This document shows, piece after piece, positions 49,156-57,081 of a DNA stretch of 64,000 nucleotides. The translations under genes and the position numbers were made by a program. Position 1 is the stretch's first letter. Every line of letters starts with the position of its first letter. The notes below the pieces were generated by a model that was given only the letters and a program-made list of their open reading frames with translations, made no database searches and was not told where the DNA came from. Origin of the DNA: an uncultured Akkermansia sp. (lineage in GTDB: Bacteria; Verrucomicrobiota; Verrucomicrobiia; Verrucomicrobiales; Akkermansiaceae); NCBI GenBank assembly GCA_947626545.1, contig CANQSS010000006.1, forward strand, positions 1-64,000, read 5' to 3'.

Positions 49156-49462
49156 CGCCGAAATGTTCAGCAATCTGCCGATATTGCAAGAGAGCTAGGC
49201 ATTGTCCCTCAAGCATTTCAGAAAATAAAGAGAAAGTAGAGTACCCGGCTCCACCTACCTCCTAAAAATTTCTCACACCCTCGGCGTCTCCATGAACTGG
49301 CTCCTCGGCGACGGAGACATAAACCACCCGGCTTATCTCTCCGAAGACAACTCCCCAGCCTCCACCACCAACATCTCCAAAGAAGACATCGCCGCCATCA
49401 AAAAAGCCCTCAAACACGTCTCCGACGCAAACGCCATCCTCTCCACCCTCATTTCAAAATAA
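49156..49462 (+). pseudogene. Decayed phage CI-type helix-turn-helix repressor next to tRNA-Val
   Basis: Two neighbouring frames together spell a CI-repressor-like domain. Frame 1 (49156-49239) reads ADIARELGIVPQAFQKIKRK and ends in TAG; frame 2, shifted by one, carries YLLKISHTLGVSMNWLLGDGD from about 49256 and continues with about 45 residues to a TAA at 49460. No start codon precedes the first part, which abuts the tRNA 3' end by one base. A nonsense codon plus a frameshift and the lost N-terminus mark it as a relic, likely of a prophage or island that used tRNA-Val as its attachment site. Confidence 0.6.
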
Positions 49463-49480
49463 CCGTCCGCGAACATTTAT

Positions 49481-50065
49481 ATGAAAAACAAACTCCTTTA
49501 CATAGGCTGCTTCATTTTAGGTGTCCTCGTCGGTTACTTCTTACTTCCTTATCTCCCCTCTCTCGTAGAAGACCTACGCAACCTTCCGACTTTCGTCGTC
49601 GTTTACTGGATATTCTGGGGATTATTGTTCCTTTTATTTATCTCAACCGGCTTGCAAAAAAACGGGAACGTTACAGACGAGAATACCCCACCTATCCCGC
49701 TTATTCTACTCAAACTGGAATCAGCGTGGAACAAATCTCTCAGAAGTACCTCCCTCCTCCTCCTATCCGCTTGCGTTTACGGCTTATTCTACGAAAGTCA
49801 TTTCCTTAGTGAAAAGGGCATCGCCTTCCCAGTCCTCTCGCTTGCTGTATCCGCTCTTTTTACCCTCGCTTCATCATCTTTCTTGCCGCTCGTTGAATTC
49901 TTTGTCCTTTCGTGGGAGGGGCAAAACAAAAACTCATATCATTACTTCCTTTACAGAATCGCCAAGCGCGTAAGCTCCTATTGGCATTCCGTTCCCTTTT
50001 TCTTCTGCATCATTCAGCTTATGTCCGCCTCCTACATCCTCCTCTCCCTCTACCACCACTCCTAA
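49481..50065 (+). CDS. Multi-pass membrane protein, unknown function
   Basis: A 194-aa protein with about five hydrophobic helices (5-25, 38-58, 85-105, 113-135, 165-190). Codon choice (many CTC, TCC, CTT) and the lower GC differ from neighbouring genes, in line with foreign origin together with the next gene and the repressor relic. No family recognised and no typical promoter of the window's style found upstream. Confidence 0.6.
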   Translation: MKNKLLYIGCFILGVLVGYFLLPYLPSLVEDLRNLPTFVVVYWIFWGLLFLLFISTGLQKNGNVTDENTPPIPLILLKLESAWNKSLRSTSLLLLSACVYGLFYESHFLSEKGIAFPVLSLAVSALFTLASSSFLPLVEFFVLSWEGQNKNSYHYFLYRIAKRVSSYWHSVPFFFCIIQLMSASYILLSLYHHS

Positions 50066-50083
50066 CCATCTGTACTAAAAGCC

Positions 50084-50356
50084 ATGAAATTCCTCCTCTA
50101 CATCCTCTCCGCCATCCTCACCGGCTTCATCTTCTTCCTCCTTTTTGGACTTCTCCACCTCATCGGCATAAAAATAAACCCCGACACCGCCGCCAAAATA
50201 ATCTTTGTCGCCATGCTCGTCGGCTCCCCCCTCCTCTACAACTACCTCAACAAAACACCCAAAACCGGCAACATTGACGAACAGTGGGAACAAGCCCAGC
50301 AAGCCGAGCAAAAATACCGCAACCGCCCCCACAAAAACACCCCTCCCGACGCATAA
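50084..50356 (+). CDS. Small membrane protein, unknown function
   Basis: A 90-aa protein with two hydrophobic helices (about 3-27 and 37-53) and a charged C-terminal tail (EQWEQAQQAEQKYRNRPHK). It begins 18 nt after the previous gene and shares its unusual composition, so the two likely form an acquired pair. No family recognised. Confidence 0.5.
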   Translation: MKFLLYILSAILTGFIFFLLFGLLHLIGIKINPDTAAKIIFVAMLVGSPLLYNYLNKTPKTGNIDEQWEQAQQAEQKYRNRPHKNTPPDA

Positions 50357-50468
50357 TCCCCTCCCCCGCCCTTTACAACATTCTTACGACTCGCCCCAAC
50401 ACGCTAATCTTCAATCTCTCCATTCCCTTTCTATGTATGAAATTTGGCATAAAAAGAGCTAATTGGGA

Positions 50469-50496
50469 TTGACCTTGCGGGAAGGTGTGATATAGT
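50469..50496 (+). promoter_or_regulatory. Promoter of the GreA-like/UDG operon, nearly leaderless
   Basis: TTGACC (50469-50474), 16-nt spacer, TATAGT (50491-50496), ten bases, ATG at 50507. A GTG at 50495 lies inside the -10 box and can be excluded as start. Confidence 0.65.
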
Positions 50497-50506
50497 GGGT
50501 GCAGGT

Positions 50507-52450
50507 ATGCATAGCGACTTGGATAAATTGGTGAAGGCCGGGCGGATACCCGTTGATTTTGCGAACAAATTGGATAAAGTGGCTCCCGGGCGTTACGTGA
50601 TGCACAGCGAGTGGGGCGTTGGTAAGGTAGAGATTTGGTCCCTCGCCAAGCAAGTGGTCAAGGTCAACTTTGAAAAGCGCCCTGGCTACGTGTTGGGACT
50701 TAAGCTTGCCTACAACCAGCTTACACCTCTCCCGGATGGGCATTTCCTCATTGGTTGCTACGATGATCCGGAAGGCCTCCGCAAACAGGCGGAGAGCAAG
50801 GAGGGAATTCTGCCCTTCATTACCAACGTGCTTGAACACAACTTTTCTCTGCGCGAGGGCATCGATGAAGTGCTGCCCATGCAGCCCGAGGATCTGGAGC
50901 ATTTCCTTTCCGGTCGCATTATACCGACCGACCAGTGGAAGCAGTGGTGGGAAAAGGCGCGTGTAGCTATGCGGCAATCTCCCAAGTTCCGCTTGCCCAC
51001 CAAGCGAGGAGAGGCAATCTGCCTGCGCCGTGCCGAGAGTGCGGCAGAGGCGTTGCTCTCTGACTACGCTGACGCCGGATCACTGGAAAGCTGCGTGCGC
51101 ATACTGGACCAGGCGCATTTGGATGAAGTACTGCACGGGGAGATTGACTCAGCCGCCAAGTTGATGGCAGCCATGGAGAAGGACATTGAGCGCGATCATA
51201 TGGAGCCGCAGCATGTGCTTTCCCTTATCATCATCCGCGATGAAATCCCTGTCAAGGTAAGCAACAAGGAGGCTGATCGCAACGCTCTTTCCGAGGTGTT
51301 GCAGGCTGCAGGTATCACAAAACTTACCTCGCTTGCGGAGCGCCTTGGTTCCATCTCTGCGGAGGAGCTGGTGAGTTACATCGGCGAACTTTCTCCCGCT
51401 CGTCAACAGCTCGTCTATGCAGCTGTGCGCGAAGCGTATCCGGACACATGGCAGGATTACATGACCCATCTTTTCCTGCAAGGTGGTCAGCGCGTCACTT
51501 CGCATGCGGCGGCCTTTATCATAGATCGTGGCAACAAGGAGAAGCTTTTTGCGGAGGTGTTCTCCGGCATTTCTCGCCAAACGCTGCAGCCCAGCGTACT
51601 CGTCTGGATTTGCAAGGAGCGCCACGGCGTTGCCGGGGAGATTGTGGAGAAGGCCAAGATGGCTCTCGGTTCGGCTATCATCAGTGCGATTGAGCGCGAT
51701 TCTGCGGACGGAGCGCCCAACCGAGCGCTGCGCCTGCGCAATATGCTGCTGGAGGATCGTGATTTGGCGCCGGATTTGGTAACTGGGCTTACCGAACCGG
51801 AGGCTCGCCCCTTTGCCAAAGCAATCTATGATTCTTCTGTGCTGCCGGATTTGGACAGGAATTTCCTGCTGGCAAATATGATGAAGGTGCACCCGGGACT
51901 GCAGGAAATTGCGCTTGCCCGAAGCGCTCCCAAGGCGAAGCAGACGCTCTATGTGTCTCTGCGCTCCTTTGCGGCTCGTAAGGCGGAGTATGAGGAGATC
52001 ATCAATGTGAAGATCCCCAAGAACAAGCACGATCTGGAGATTACCCGCGCTGAGGGTGATTTGCGAGAAAACGGCGGTTACCAGGATGCCAAAGCTACAC
52101 GCCAAGTGCTCGTGAGGCGCTCTGAGGAGCTTTCCCGCCTGCTTGCACAGGCTCAGCCTACCGACTTCAGCAATGCTAATTGTGATGCCGTGAGCATGGG
52201 CACCAGCGTTACCTTTGTCACTGAGGATGGCCAAGAGGTGGTGTACACTGTGTTGGGGGCATGGGACTCCGTGCCGGAGCAACGTGTGGTGGCGTACAGC
52301 TCGAAACTGGGGGCCAAGCTCATCGGGCATAAGGTTGGCGATTCTGTGCGCTTGCCTCTCGAAATCGGCGGTGACCAAGTGAAGATGACTGTGCGCAGCA
52401 TAGAACCCGCCCCGCGCAGCCTCATCTTCCCCGATGAACAGGCTGAATAA
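50507..52450 (+). CDS. Large GreA/GreB-domain transcription elongation factor-like protein
   Basis: About 647 aa, four times the size of ordinary GreA. The C-terminal 160 residues are the GreA/GreB module: a coiled coil with the catalytic acidic tip GDLRENGGYQDAK, and the FKBP-like part with SMGTSVTFVTEDGQE and GHKVGDSVRLPL. The N-terminal 480 residues have a helical-repeat look (starting with a CarD/Tudor-like strand region GRYVMHSEWGVGKVEIWSL). Chlamydial GreA proteins are similarly long, so this is a PVC-type arrangement. It would rescue backtracked RNA polymerase. Followed after 9 nt by a family 4-like uracil-DNA glycosylase. Confidence 0.85.
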   Translation: MHSDLDKLVKAGRIPVDFANKLDKVAPGRYVMHSEWGVGKVEIWSLAKQVVKVNFEKRPGYVLGLKLAYNQLTPLPDGHFLIGCYDDPEGLRKQAESKEGILPFITNVLEHNFSLREGIDEVLPMQPEDLEHFLSGRIIPTDQWKQWWEKARVAMRQSPKFRLPTKRGEAICLRRAESAAEALLSDYADAGSLESCVRILDQAHLDEVLHGEIDSAAKLMAAMEKDIERDHMEPQHVLSLIIIRDEIPVKVSNKEADRNALSEVLQAAGITKLTSLAERLGSISAEELVSYIGELSPARQQLVYAAVREAYPDTWQDYMTHLFLQGGQRVTSHAAAFIIDRGNKEKLFAEVFSGISRQTLQPSVLVWICKERHGVAGEIVEKAKMALGSAIISAIERDSADGAPNRALRLRNMLLEDRDLAPDLVTGLTEPEARPFAKAIYDSSVLPDLDRNFLLANMMKVHPGLQEIALARSAPKAKQTLYVSLRSFAARKAEYEEIINVKIPKNKHDLEITRAEGDLRENGGYQDAKATRQVLVRRSEELSRLLAQAQPTDFSNANCDAVSMGTSVTFVTEDGQEVVYTVLGAWDSVPEQRVVAYSSKLGAKLIGHKVGDSVRLPLEIGGDQVKMTVRSIEPAPRSLIFPDEQAE

Positions 52451-52459
52451 CCTGCGTCC

Positions 52460-53251
52460 ATGCCCACGCTCCGAGACATCATGTGCGCGGGCTTGAAGCG
52501 CCTGCAAGAGCAGGGCATAGAAAGCGTTGCTTTGGATGCCGAGGCGCGTGATATTTTGCGCAACTGGAGTGCGCAACCTGCCTCCACAGTTGCAGCTCCC
52601 CGTGCGTCAGGCTCTGAGCTGGACACGCCCGAGCAGAAGATTGACTACCTCCGCCGTCGGGCGCTCAACTGGTCTGCCGCCCGACGCTTGGGAACACTGC
52701 GCGAAAAGATGGTTTTTTCCGTGGGGGATGTGCATGCGCGACTTGTGTTGGTCGGGGAAGCTCCGGGCTACGATGAAGAGCGCCTCGGCGAGCCTTTCGT
52801 GGGTAAAGCCGGACAAAAACTCAACGAAATCCTCCGCGCCATGGGATTGCGACGTGAACAAATTTACATCACCAACATCTGCAAGTTTCGCCCCTCAATG
52901 GGTGACAACCAGGGTACAGCTAACCGCGCCCCTACGCCGGAGGAGATAGCTGCCTGTCTGCCGATTGTTCGGGCAGAACTGCGTGCGATTCATCCTGCCT
53001 GCGTGGTGTGTCTCGGCGCCACGGCCGCTCATGGCCTTCTCGGAGGGGAAGGGAGCGTGGGCTCTCTACGCGGCGTTTGGCACTACCTTGCAGACAATCT
53101 TCCCGTGCGCGTGACCTACCACCCGAGCTACCTGCTGCGCAATGAATCTCTTTCCGCGCGCCGCTCTGTGTGGGAGGATATGCTCGCCGTCATGGAAATG
53201 CTCGAACTCCCCATCTCCGAGAAACAGCGCGGCTATTTCTCCCCCCGTTAG
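52460..53251 (+). CDS. Family 4/5-like uracil-DNA glycosylase lacking two cluster cysteines
   Basis: A 263-aa DNA glycosylase: LVGEAPGYDEERLGEPFVGKAGQ and TYHPSYLLR are the UDG superfamily motifs. Family 4 enzymes bind a [4Fe-4S] cluster through four Cys; here the expected N-terminal CxxC just before the core is replaced by RRALNWSAARRL, while later Cys (NICKFRP, AACLPIV) remain. The cluster is therefore probably absent or differently held. The N-terminal 60 residues are unique. Cotranscribed with the large GreA-like gene, linking transcription and repair. Confidence 0.85.
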   Translation: MPTLRDIMCAGLKRLQEQGIESVALDAEARDILRNWSAQPASTVAAPRASGSELDTPEQKIDYLRRRALNWSAARRLGTLREKMVFSVGDVHARLVLVGEAPGYDEERLGEPFVGKAGQKLNEILRAMGLRREQIYITNICKFRPSMGDNQGTANRAPTPEEIAACLPIVRAELRAIHPACVVCLGATAAHGLLGGEGSVGSLRGVWHYLADNLPVRVTYHPSYLLRNESLSARRSVWEDMLAVMEMLELPISEKQRGYFSPR

Positions 53252-53432
53252 ACGCTTGCCTCAGTGGGGGAGTGAGGAGATCGTGCGGGGCTTTCATGAT
53301 TCACTCTCCGCCTCCCGCTCCTTTGTAACTACGTCCGATCACGGCTTTGGGACATCCCTCCGCATTTGCTTTGCAGTTGCCGCAGCTTCGCTGCGCATTA
53401 TTTGCAAATCGTAAATCGTAAATGAATAGGGT
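53252..53432. repeat. Inverted body fragment and heptamers between convergent genes
   Basis: Text with an inverted body (TTTGTAACTACGTCCG, also seen at 25240) and GCAGCTTCGCTGCGC palindrome, ending in three AAATCGT units (53404-53424). No strong terminator. No gene seen. Confidence 0.6.
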
Positions 53433-54779
53433 TTAAAGCCTGTTGCGGCGTGCGCGTAATCCCACGTATATCGGCAAGCCAAAGACGAGAAGGAGGAGCA
53501 GGGGGGTGAAGACGTACAGAAAAAGGCGCAGGTAGAGCTTGCAGGTGGAGTCTCCACGGTCGGCGCCAACGCGCCACCATTGGTAACAGCGCGTGGGGTC
53601 CCAGGTCACGCAGCCCCCGGGGATGAGGTGCAGCAAGCCGCGCCGCGCCATGGCTTGCGGCATGCCACGGTCGGAGGCCGTCACGTACCATGAGTCAGCA
53701 ATATCCTGCTCGCCAACTTCCTCGTAGTAGAGTGCAAGGTGCATAGCCGCCTGTGCAGTGGAGGCATTCTCGAGCATGAAGAGACCGCGCTCGACATCTT
53801 GGGTTACGCCCGATTCGCCGCGCAGCATGCGCCCCCCCAGCCGTTCCATGGCTTCCTTTTGCTTCATGCTGGCAGCTTGGCGGAGCAGGGGCAGCGCCTC
53901 CGCCTTTTTCCCCGCCTGCTCCAGGCGGTCAGATTTCAGGTAAATGGCGTCGGGAATGTTGCCCGCTACTGCACGATCTAGGTATGCTTCGCCGATGGTG
54001 GTGTCCTGCGGCACATCGCGTCCGTACAAGTAGGCGCATGCTACCACGTACGCCATGAGCGCGTCTTTGTGTTCATCGGCCAGGCGACGGGCATAGGAGA
54101 TGGCTTTGGCGGGGTCGCGCGGGGTGCCAATGCCCTTGTAAAACGTTTTGAAGAGTTGCGCCTGCGCCCAAGCGGAGCCGAGGTGAGCCGCCTGCTGCAG
54201 GTGAGCGATACCTTGCTCGGCATTTTTTGCCGTGCCGATGCCGTTTTGCTCCATGAACCCGATCCAGTAGAGAGCCTGGACGTCTTTGTCACCTTCGGCG
54301 CGCTTGGCGTAGATCTCGTATGCGCGGGCGTAAGACTGCTGTGCCTGCGCTGCATTGCCGGCCTCGGAAAAAAGCTCGCCGAGCATGTAGAGACCGGTGG
54401 GGTCGCCGGCTTCCCCGGCACGGGAGAACAATTCTGTGGCTTTCGGGACATCGCGCGGGGTGTAATCTCCGCCACGAAGATAACGCGCGCCCAGTTGCAG
54501 CATGGCATTCGTATCGCCCTTGTCCGCGCGTTCGCCAAGTATTTCGTTGTAGCGTGCTGCCCACGCACGCGCCTGCTCGGGATGTCCCGCCACTCCATAA
54601 CGCATGTACACCTGCTGCGCGGCATGCAGGTCGCCCTTTTCCGCCTGCTTCTTCAGGGGGAGCAGGCGTTGCTCAAGCGCTTGGTTGTCGCTGCTGAGGC
54701 TCGGTGTGTCATCTGCTCCGGCTTCCGGTGCAAACAGGAGGAGGCAGAGCAGGACGAGCGAAGCGAAGGAATGAGACAT
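53433..54779 (-). CDS. Sel1-repeat (TPR-like) secreted, membrane-anchored protein
   Basis: About 448 aa. Signal peptide (residues 1-23, ending GADDT region), then a long array of Sel1-like repeats: NAMLQLGARYLRGGDYTPRD, GLYMLGELFSEAGN, ALYWIGFMEQNGIGTAKNAE and so on through residue 390, and a C-terminal membrane helix (about 415-437). Sel1 arrays hold other proteins together. Start set at MSHSFASL; upstream of it lies a repeat motif. Single gene. Confidence 0.85.
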   Translation of the reverse strand: MSHSFASLVLLCLLLFAPEAGADDTPSLSSDNQALEQRLLPLKKQAEKGDLHAAQQVYMRYGVAGHPEQARAWAARYNEILGERADKGDTNAMLQLGARYLRGGDYTPRDVPKATELFSRAGEAGDPTGLYMLGELFSEAGNAAQAQQSYARAYEIYAKRAEGDKDVQALYWIGFMEQNGIGTAKNAEQGIAHLQQAAHLGSAWAQAQLFKTFYKGIGTPRDPAKAISYARRLADEHKDALMAYVVACAYLYGRDVPQDTTIGEAYLDRAVAGNIPDAIYLKSDRLEQAGKKAEALPLLRQAASMKQKEAMERLGGRMLRGESGVTQDVERGLFMLENASTAQAAMHLALYYEEVGEQDIADSWYVTASDRGMPQAMARRGLLHLIPGGCVTWDPTRCYQWWRVGADRGDSTCKLYLRLFLYVFTPLLLLLVFGLPIYVGLRARRNRL

Positions 54780-55079
54780 GGAGTCAGGAACGGCCGTCCC
54801 AAGAAAAACGCGATTCATTTACGATTTACGATTTACGATTTACGATTTGAGCGCGCCGGAGGCGCGGAAATTGCGGAGCGGAGTGGAGGTGGTAGGTAAA
54901 ACAATGCACGGGGGTAGTTAGAAAGGGGCAGGAAGCGGAGCAGGGGCGAGGGAGATGTGATGGAACCATGCGCGGGGGTGGTTAGAAGAAAGCGGGAGGA
55001 GGTGGGGAAGCTGCGCATTTACGATCCAGATTATGGCGCGTCGAAGGCGAGGGAATATTTTCCATGACAAACGTGGGAG
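54780..55079. repeat. Repeat element between the Sel1 gene and the pseudouridine synthase
   Basis: Minus-oriented short TTGGGACGG motif (54790-54806) upstream of the Sel1 gene, four heptamers (54818-54846), a GCGCGCC-GGA-GGCGCG body start and two imperfect tandem body ends (54900-54925, 54960-54990: GTGGTTAGAA). No gene seen. Confidence 0.7.
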
Positions 55080-56441
55080 TCAGATGCGTTTGCGGCGGCC
55101 GGAATTGTTGAAGCGCTGGGTGGGACGAGAAAAATTTCCTCGGCGTCGGTTATCTCTCGGGAAAGACCCTCTACTTTCGTACTTTCGCGAGTTGCCCGCG
55201 TGACTCCTGCCGCGACTTTCCTCACGTGCGGCACCGTGGTCATAGGGGCGTTTGCCGCGATGAAACGGGCGTTCATCACCGTCTTTACCACGTCTGAAAT
55301 CGCCGTACGAGGGGCGCTCTGCACGCGCACCATCCCGCTGTTTTTTAAAGCGTCGCGGCCGGTCCTCTCCGGCATTTCTCTCGTATTTTCCGAAGGAACG
55401 TTTTCTGCCATCCGGCGCATCGTACTTCCCCCTGCGCGGCTGAGTCTCACGTGTGCGGCCGGGGGCAGGGCGCGTTTTCTTCTGAGACAGGGGGCGGCGT
55501 TTCGGGAAATCCTCTTCCCTTTCATCATACCTCTCAAAGGCAGAATTTGCGGCCTCGTCCTCAGACTCAAAATCATCCGGGTTGAATTGGTAATCCGTCT
55601 CATCAAGCAGGGCGGCGCGGGCGACCTGCACATCAAGCTTTTCGTCCAGCTGCTCGGCTGTCAACTTATTGGAGCTTGAGAATACCTGGTTGGCGCCGAT
55701 TAATCCCTTGCGACGCTTGGGATTCTTGAGGGCGAGTTCCATTTGCTCCGGGGTCATTACGGCAAAGTGCCCGGGCAACAGATCCCCACCCCAGAGCGAG
55801 CCGATGCGCACGCGCACCAGCTTGCGCACACGCAGACCCAAGCAGGCAAACATTTGCCGTATCTGGCGCTTCAACCCTTGCTCCAGCACCACACACGCGC
55901 GCCGAGGCGAGAGGCGTGCCACGTATTTCACTCTCGCTTGGCCCTCCGGAAGACGCAAACCCTTAAGCAGCTGCAGAAGCGTGTCGTTGTCGTACGGTTG
56001 GTTGAGTGTCACCCAGTATTCCTTTTCTACATGAGATTTCGGTTGGGTGATCCGATCATTGAAATCTCCCTTGCTGGTCAGCAAGAGCAGCCCCTCGCTG
56101 TCCGCATCCAAGCGCCCAACGTAGTTCACATGTTTATACTTCGTTGGCAGCAGATCGTACACTGTACCCTCTGCACCTTGCGATTCGCGGCTACACACGA
56201 TGCCTCGCGGCTTGTTGAGCAAAAGCGTGACCTCCACTTTTGGCTTAACCTGCTTGCCGTTCACCTTCACAAAGTCTCCCGTTTTTACTCGAGCGCCGGC
56301 TTCTGCACACTGGCCATTAATTTCCACCAGTCCCTCAGCTACCAGTTTGTCTGCTTTGCGGCGAGATTCGTAGCCACAGCTCACCAGGTATTTGTTGATG
56401 CGGATACCTGCGATCTCGTTATCTTGATCAAATTCCTTCAT
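55080..56441 (-). CDS. RsuA/RluB-family pseudouridine synthase with long basic tail
   Basis: About 453 aa. Residues 10-60 form an S4 RNA-binding domain (IRINKYLVSCGYESRRKADKL), and 75-245 the synthase domain with catalytic Asp in GRLDADSEGLLLLT and the GLKRQIRQMFA motif. The remaining 200 or so residues are low-complexity, rich in Arg, Lys, Gly and Ser (GRSHAGNSRKYESRGSF), probably disordered RNA-binding. Target rRNA site not determinable. The longer frame to 56636 overlaps the terminator of the upstream small gene, so 56441 is the start. Confidence 0.88.
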   Translation of the reverse strand: MKEFDQDNEIAGIRINKYLVSCGYESRRKADKLVAEGLVEINGQCAEAGARVKTGDFVKVNGKQVKPKVEVTLLLNKPRGIVCSRESQGAEGTVYDLLPTKYKHVNYVGRLDADSEGLLLLTSKGDFNDRITQPKSHVEKEYWVTLNQPYDNDTLLQLLKGLRLPEGQARVKYVARLSPRRACVVLEQGLKRQIRQMFACLGLRVRKLVRVRIGSLWGGDLLPGHFAVMTPEQMELALKNPKRRKGLIGANQVFSSSNKLTAEQLDEKLDVQVARAALLDETDYQFNPDDFESEDEAANSAFERYDEREEDFPKRRPLSQKKTRPAPGRTRETQPRRGKYDAPDGRKRSFGKYERNAGEDRPRRFKKQRDGARAERPSYGDFRRGKDGDERPFHRGKRPYDHGAAREESRGRSHAGNSRKYESRGSFPRDNRRRGNFSRPTQRFNNSGRRKRI

Positions 56442-56457
56442 GATTCTCTGATTCGGG

Positions 56458-56495
56458 AAAAAAGAACCCCCGCAGCTGCTAGGGCAAGTGCGGGG
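56458..56495 (-). terminator. Rho-independent terminator of the small basic protein gene
   Basis: Minus strand: CCCCGCA pairs with TGCGGGG over a 15-nt loop, followed by GTTC and TTTTTT. It lies about 50 bp after the stop and just upstream of the pseudouridine synthase ATG. Confidence 0.75.
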
Positions 56496-56547
56496 TCGGG
56501 CTGAGGTTTTATGTGCCGTCACCGGTGATGAAGCCGGTTCCCTGCAA

Positions 56548-56703
56548 TCAAGCCTCAAACTTGGTCTTGGGAAGGCCGATGGGACTCTGTCCTTGCTTCC
56601 ATTGTCCACGCTCTTTGAGAAGCTTGACGCGCTCAAAACGTTTCAGAACGGAGCGCTTTCCGCCAACGGAGCCGGAGGCTTTCAGTGAGGAGTGTTTAGA
56701 CAT
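56548..56703 (-). CDS. Verrucomicrobia/Chlamydiae-type small basic protein
   Basis: A 51-aa basic protein read by eye on the minus strand: MSKHSSLKASGSVGGKR at the start, VLKRFERVKLLKERGQW in the middle, and IGLPKTKFEA at the end. This pattern (KRxVLKRxER ... GLPKTK) matches the short basic protein family restricted to Chlamydiae and Verrucomicrobia, probably ribosome- or RNA-associated, function unproven. It has its own promoter (56762-56790) and terminator. It is easily missed because of its size. Strong lineage marker. Confidence 0.85.
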   Translation of the reverse strand: MSKHSSLKASGSVGGKRSVLKRFERVKLLKERGQWKQGQSPIGLPKTKFEA

Positions 56704-57081
56704 AATTCAGTAGTGTGTAAGGTGAAATCGTGATCTTCCGTCGCGGAAGTGCGGATGCCGCCTTATACACCTTTCACGCAGAAAAGGCAAGTCGAATTTG
56801 TGACTTTTGTAAAATCTTTGCGTCAGTTCCTTCCTTTTTCAGTATCCGGACACAGGGCCGGGCAAACGCAGTCGTTTGCCATGTACGGTGTACGATATGG
56901 ATTCCAGCGCGCCTGCGGCGCTGGAGGCGAAGCAACCGCCGATGAGGCGAGCTTGAGGCAACTGCGAGGCAAGCGCGGCTGCGCATTTGCAATGGCCTTG
57001 CAATGGGTCTGCAAATCCTGACGAAAAAGCTATGCTGTTGTGCGGCCGTTTGTTTTTTGCGTCGAGCTTCGGCGATTTTTT
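56704..57081. repeat. Upstream region of the small basic protein gene and repeat fragments
   Basis: Includes the small-basic-protein promoter and leader (56704-56790), hairpin GGCAAACG-CAGT-CGTTTGCC (56861-56880), one or two heptamers (56881-56897), a GCGCGCCTGCGGCGC body start, and an unrecognised stretch to 57081. No gene seen. Confidence 0.6.
56762..56790 (-). promoter_or_regulatory. Promoter of the small basic protein gene
   Basis: Minus strand: TTGCCT (56790-56785), 17-nt spacer, TATAAG (56767-56762). Leader about 55 nt. Confidence 0.6.

Noticed and set aside
51149..52576. 475-codon minus-strand frame opposite the GreA-like gene
   Set aside because: Antisense to the catalytic GreA module and the glycosylase start; Arg/His/Leu-rich text typical of shadows.
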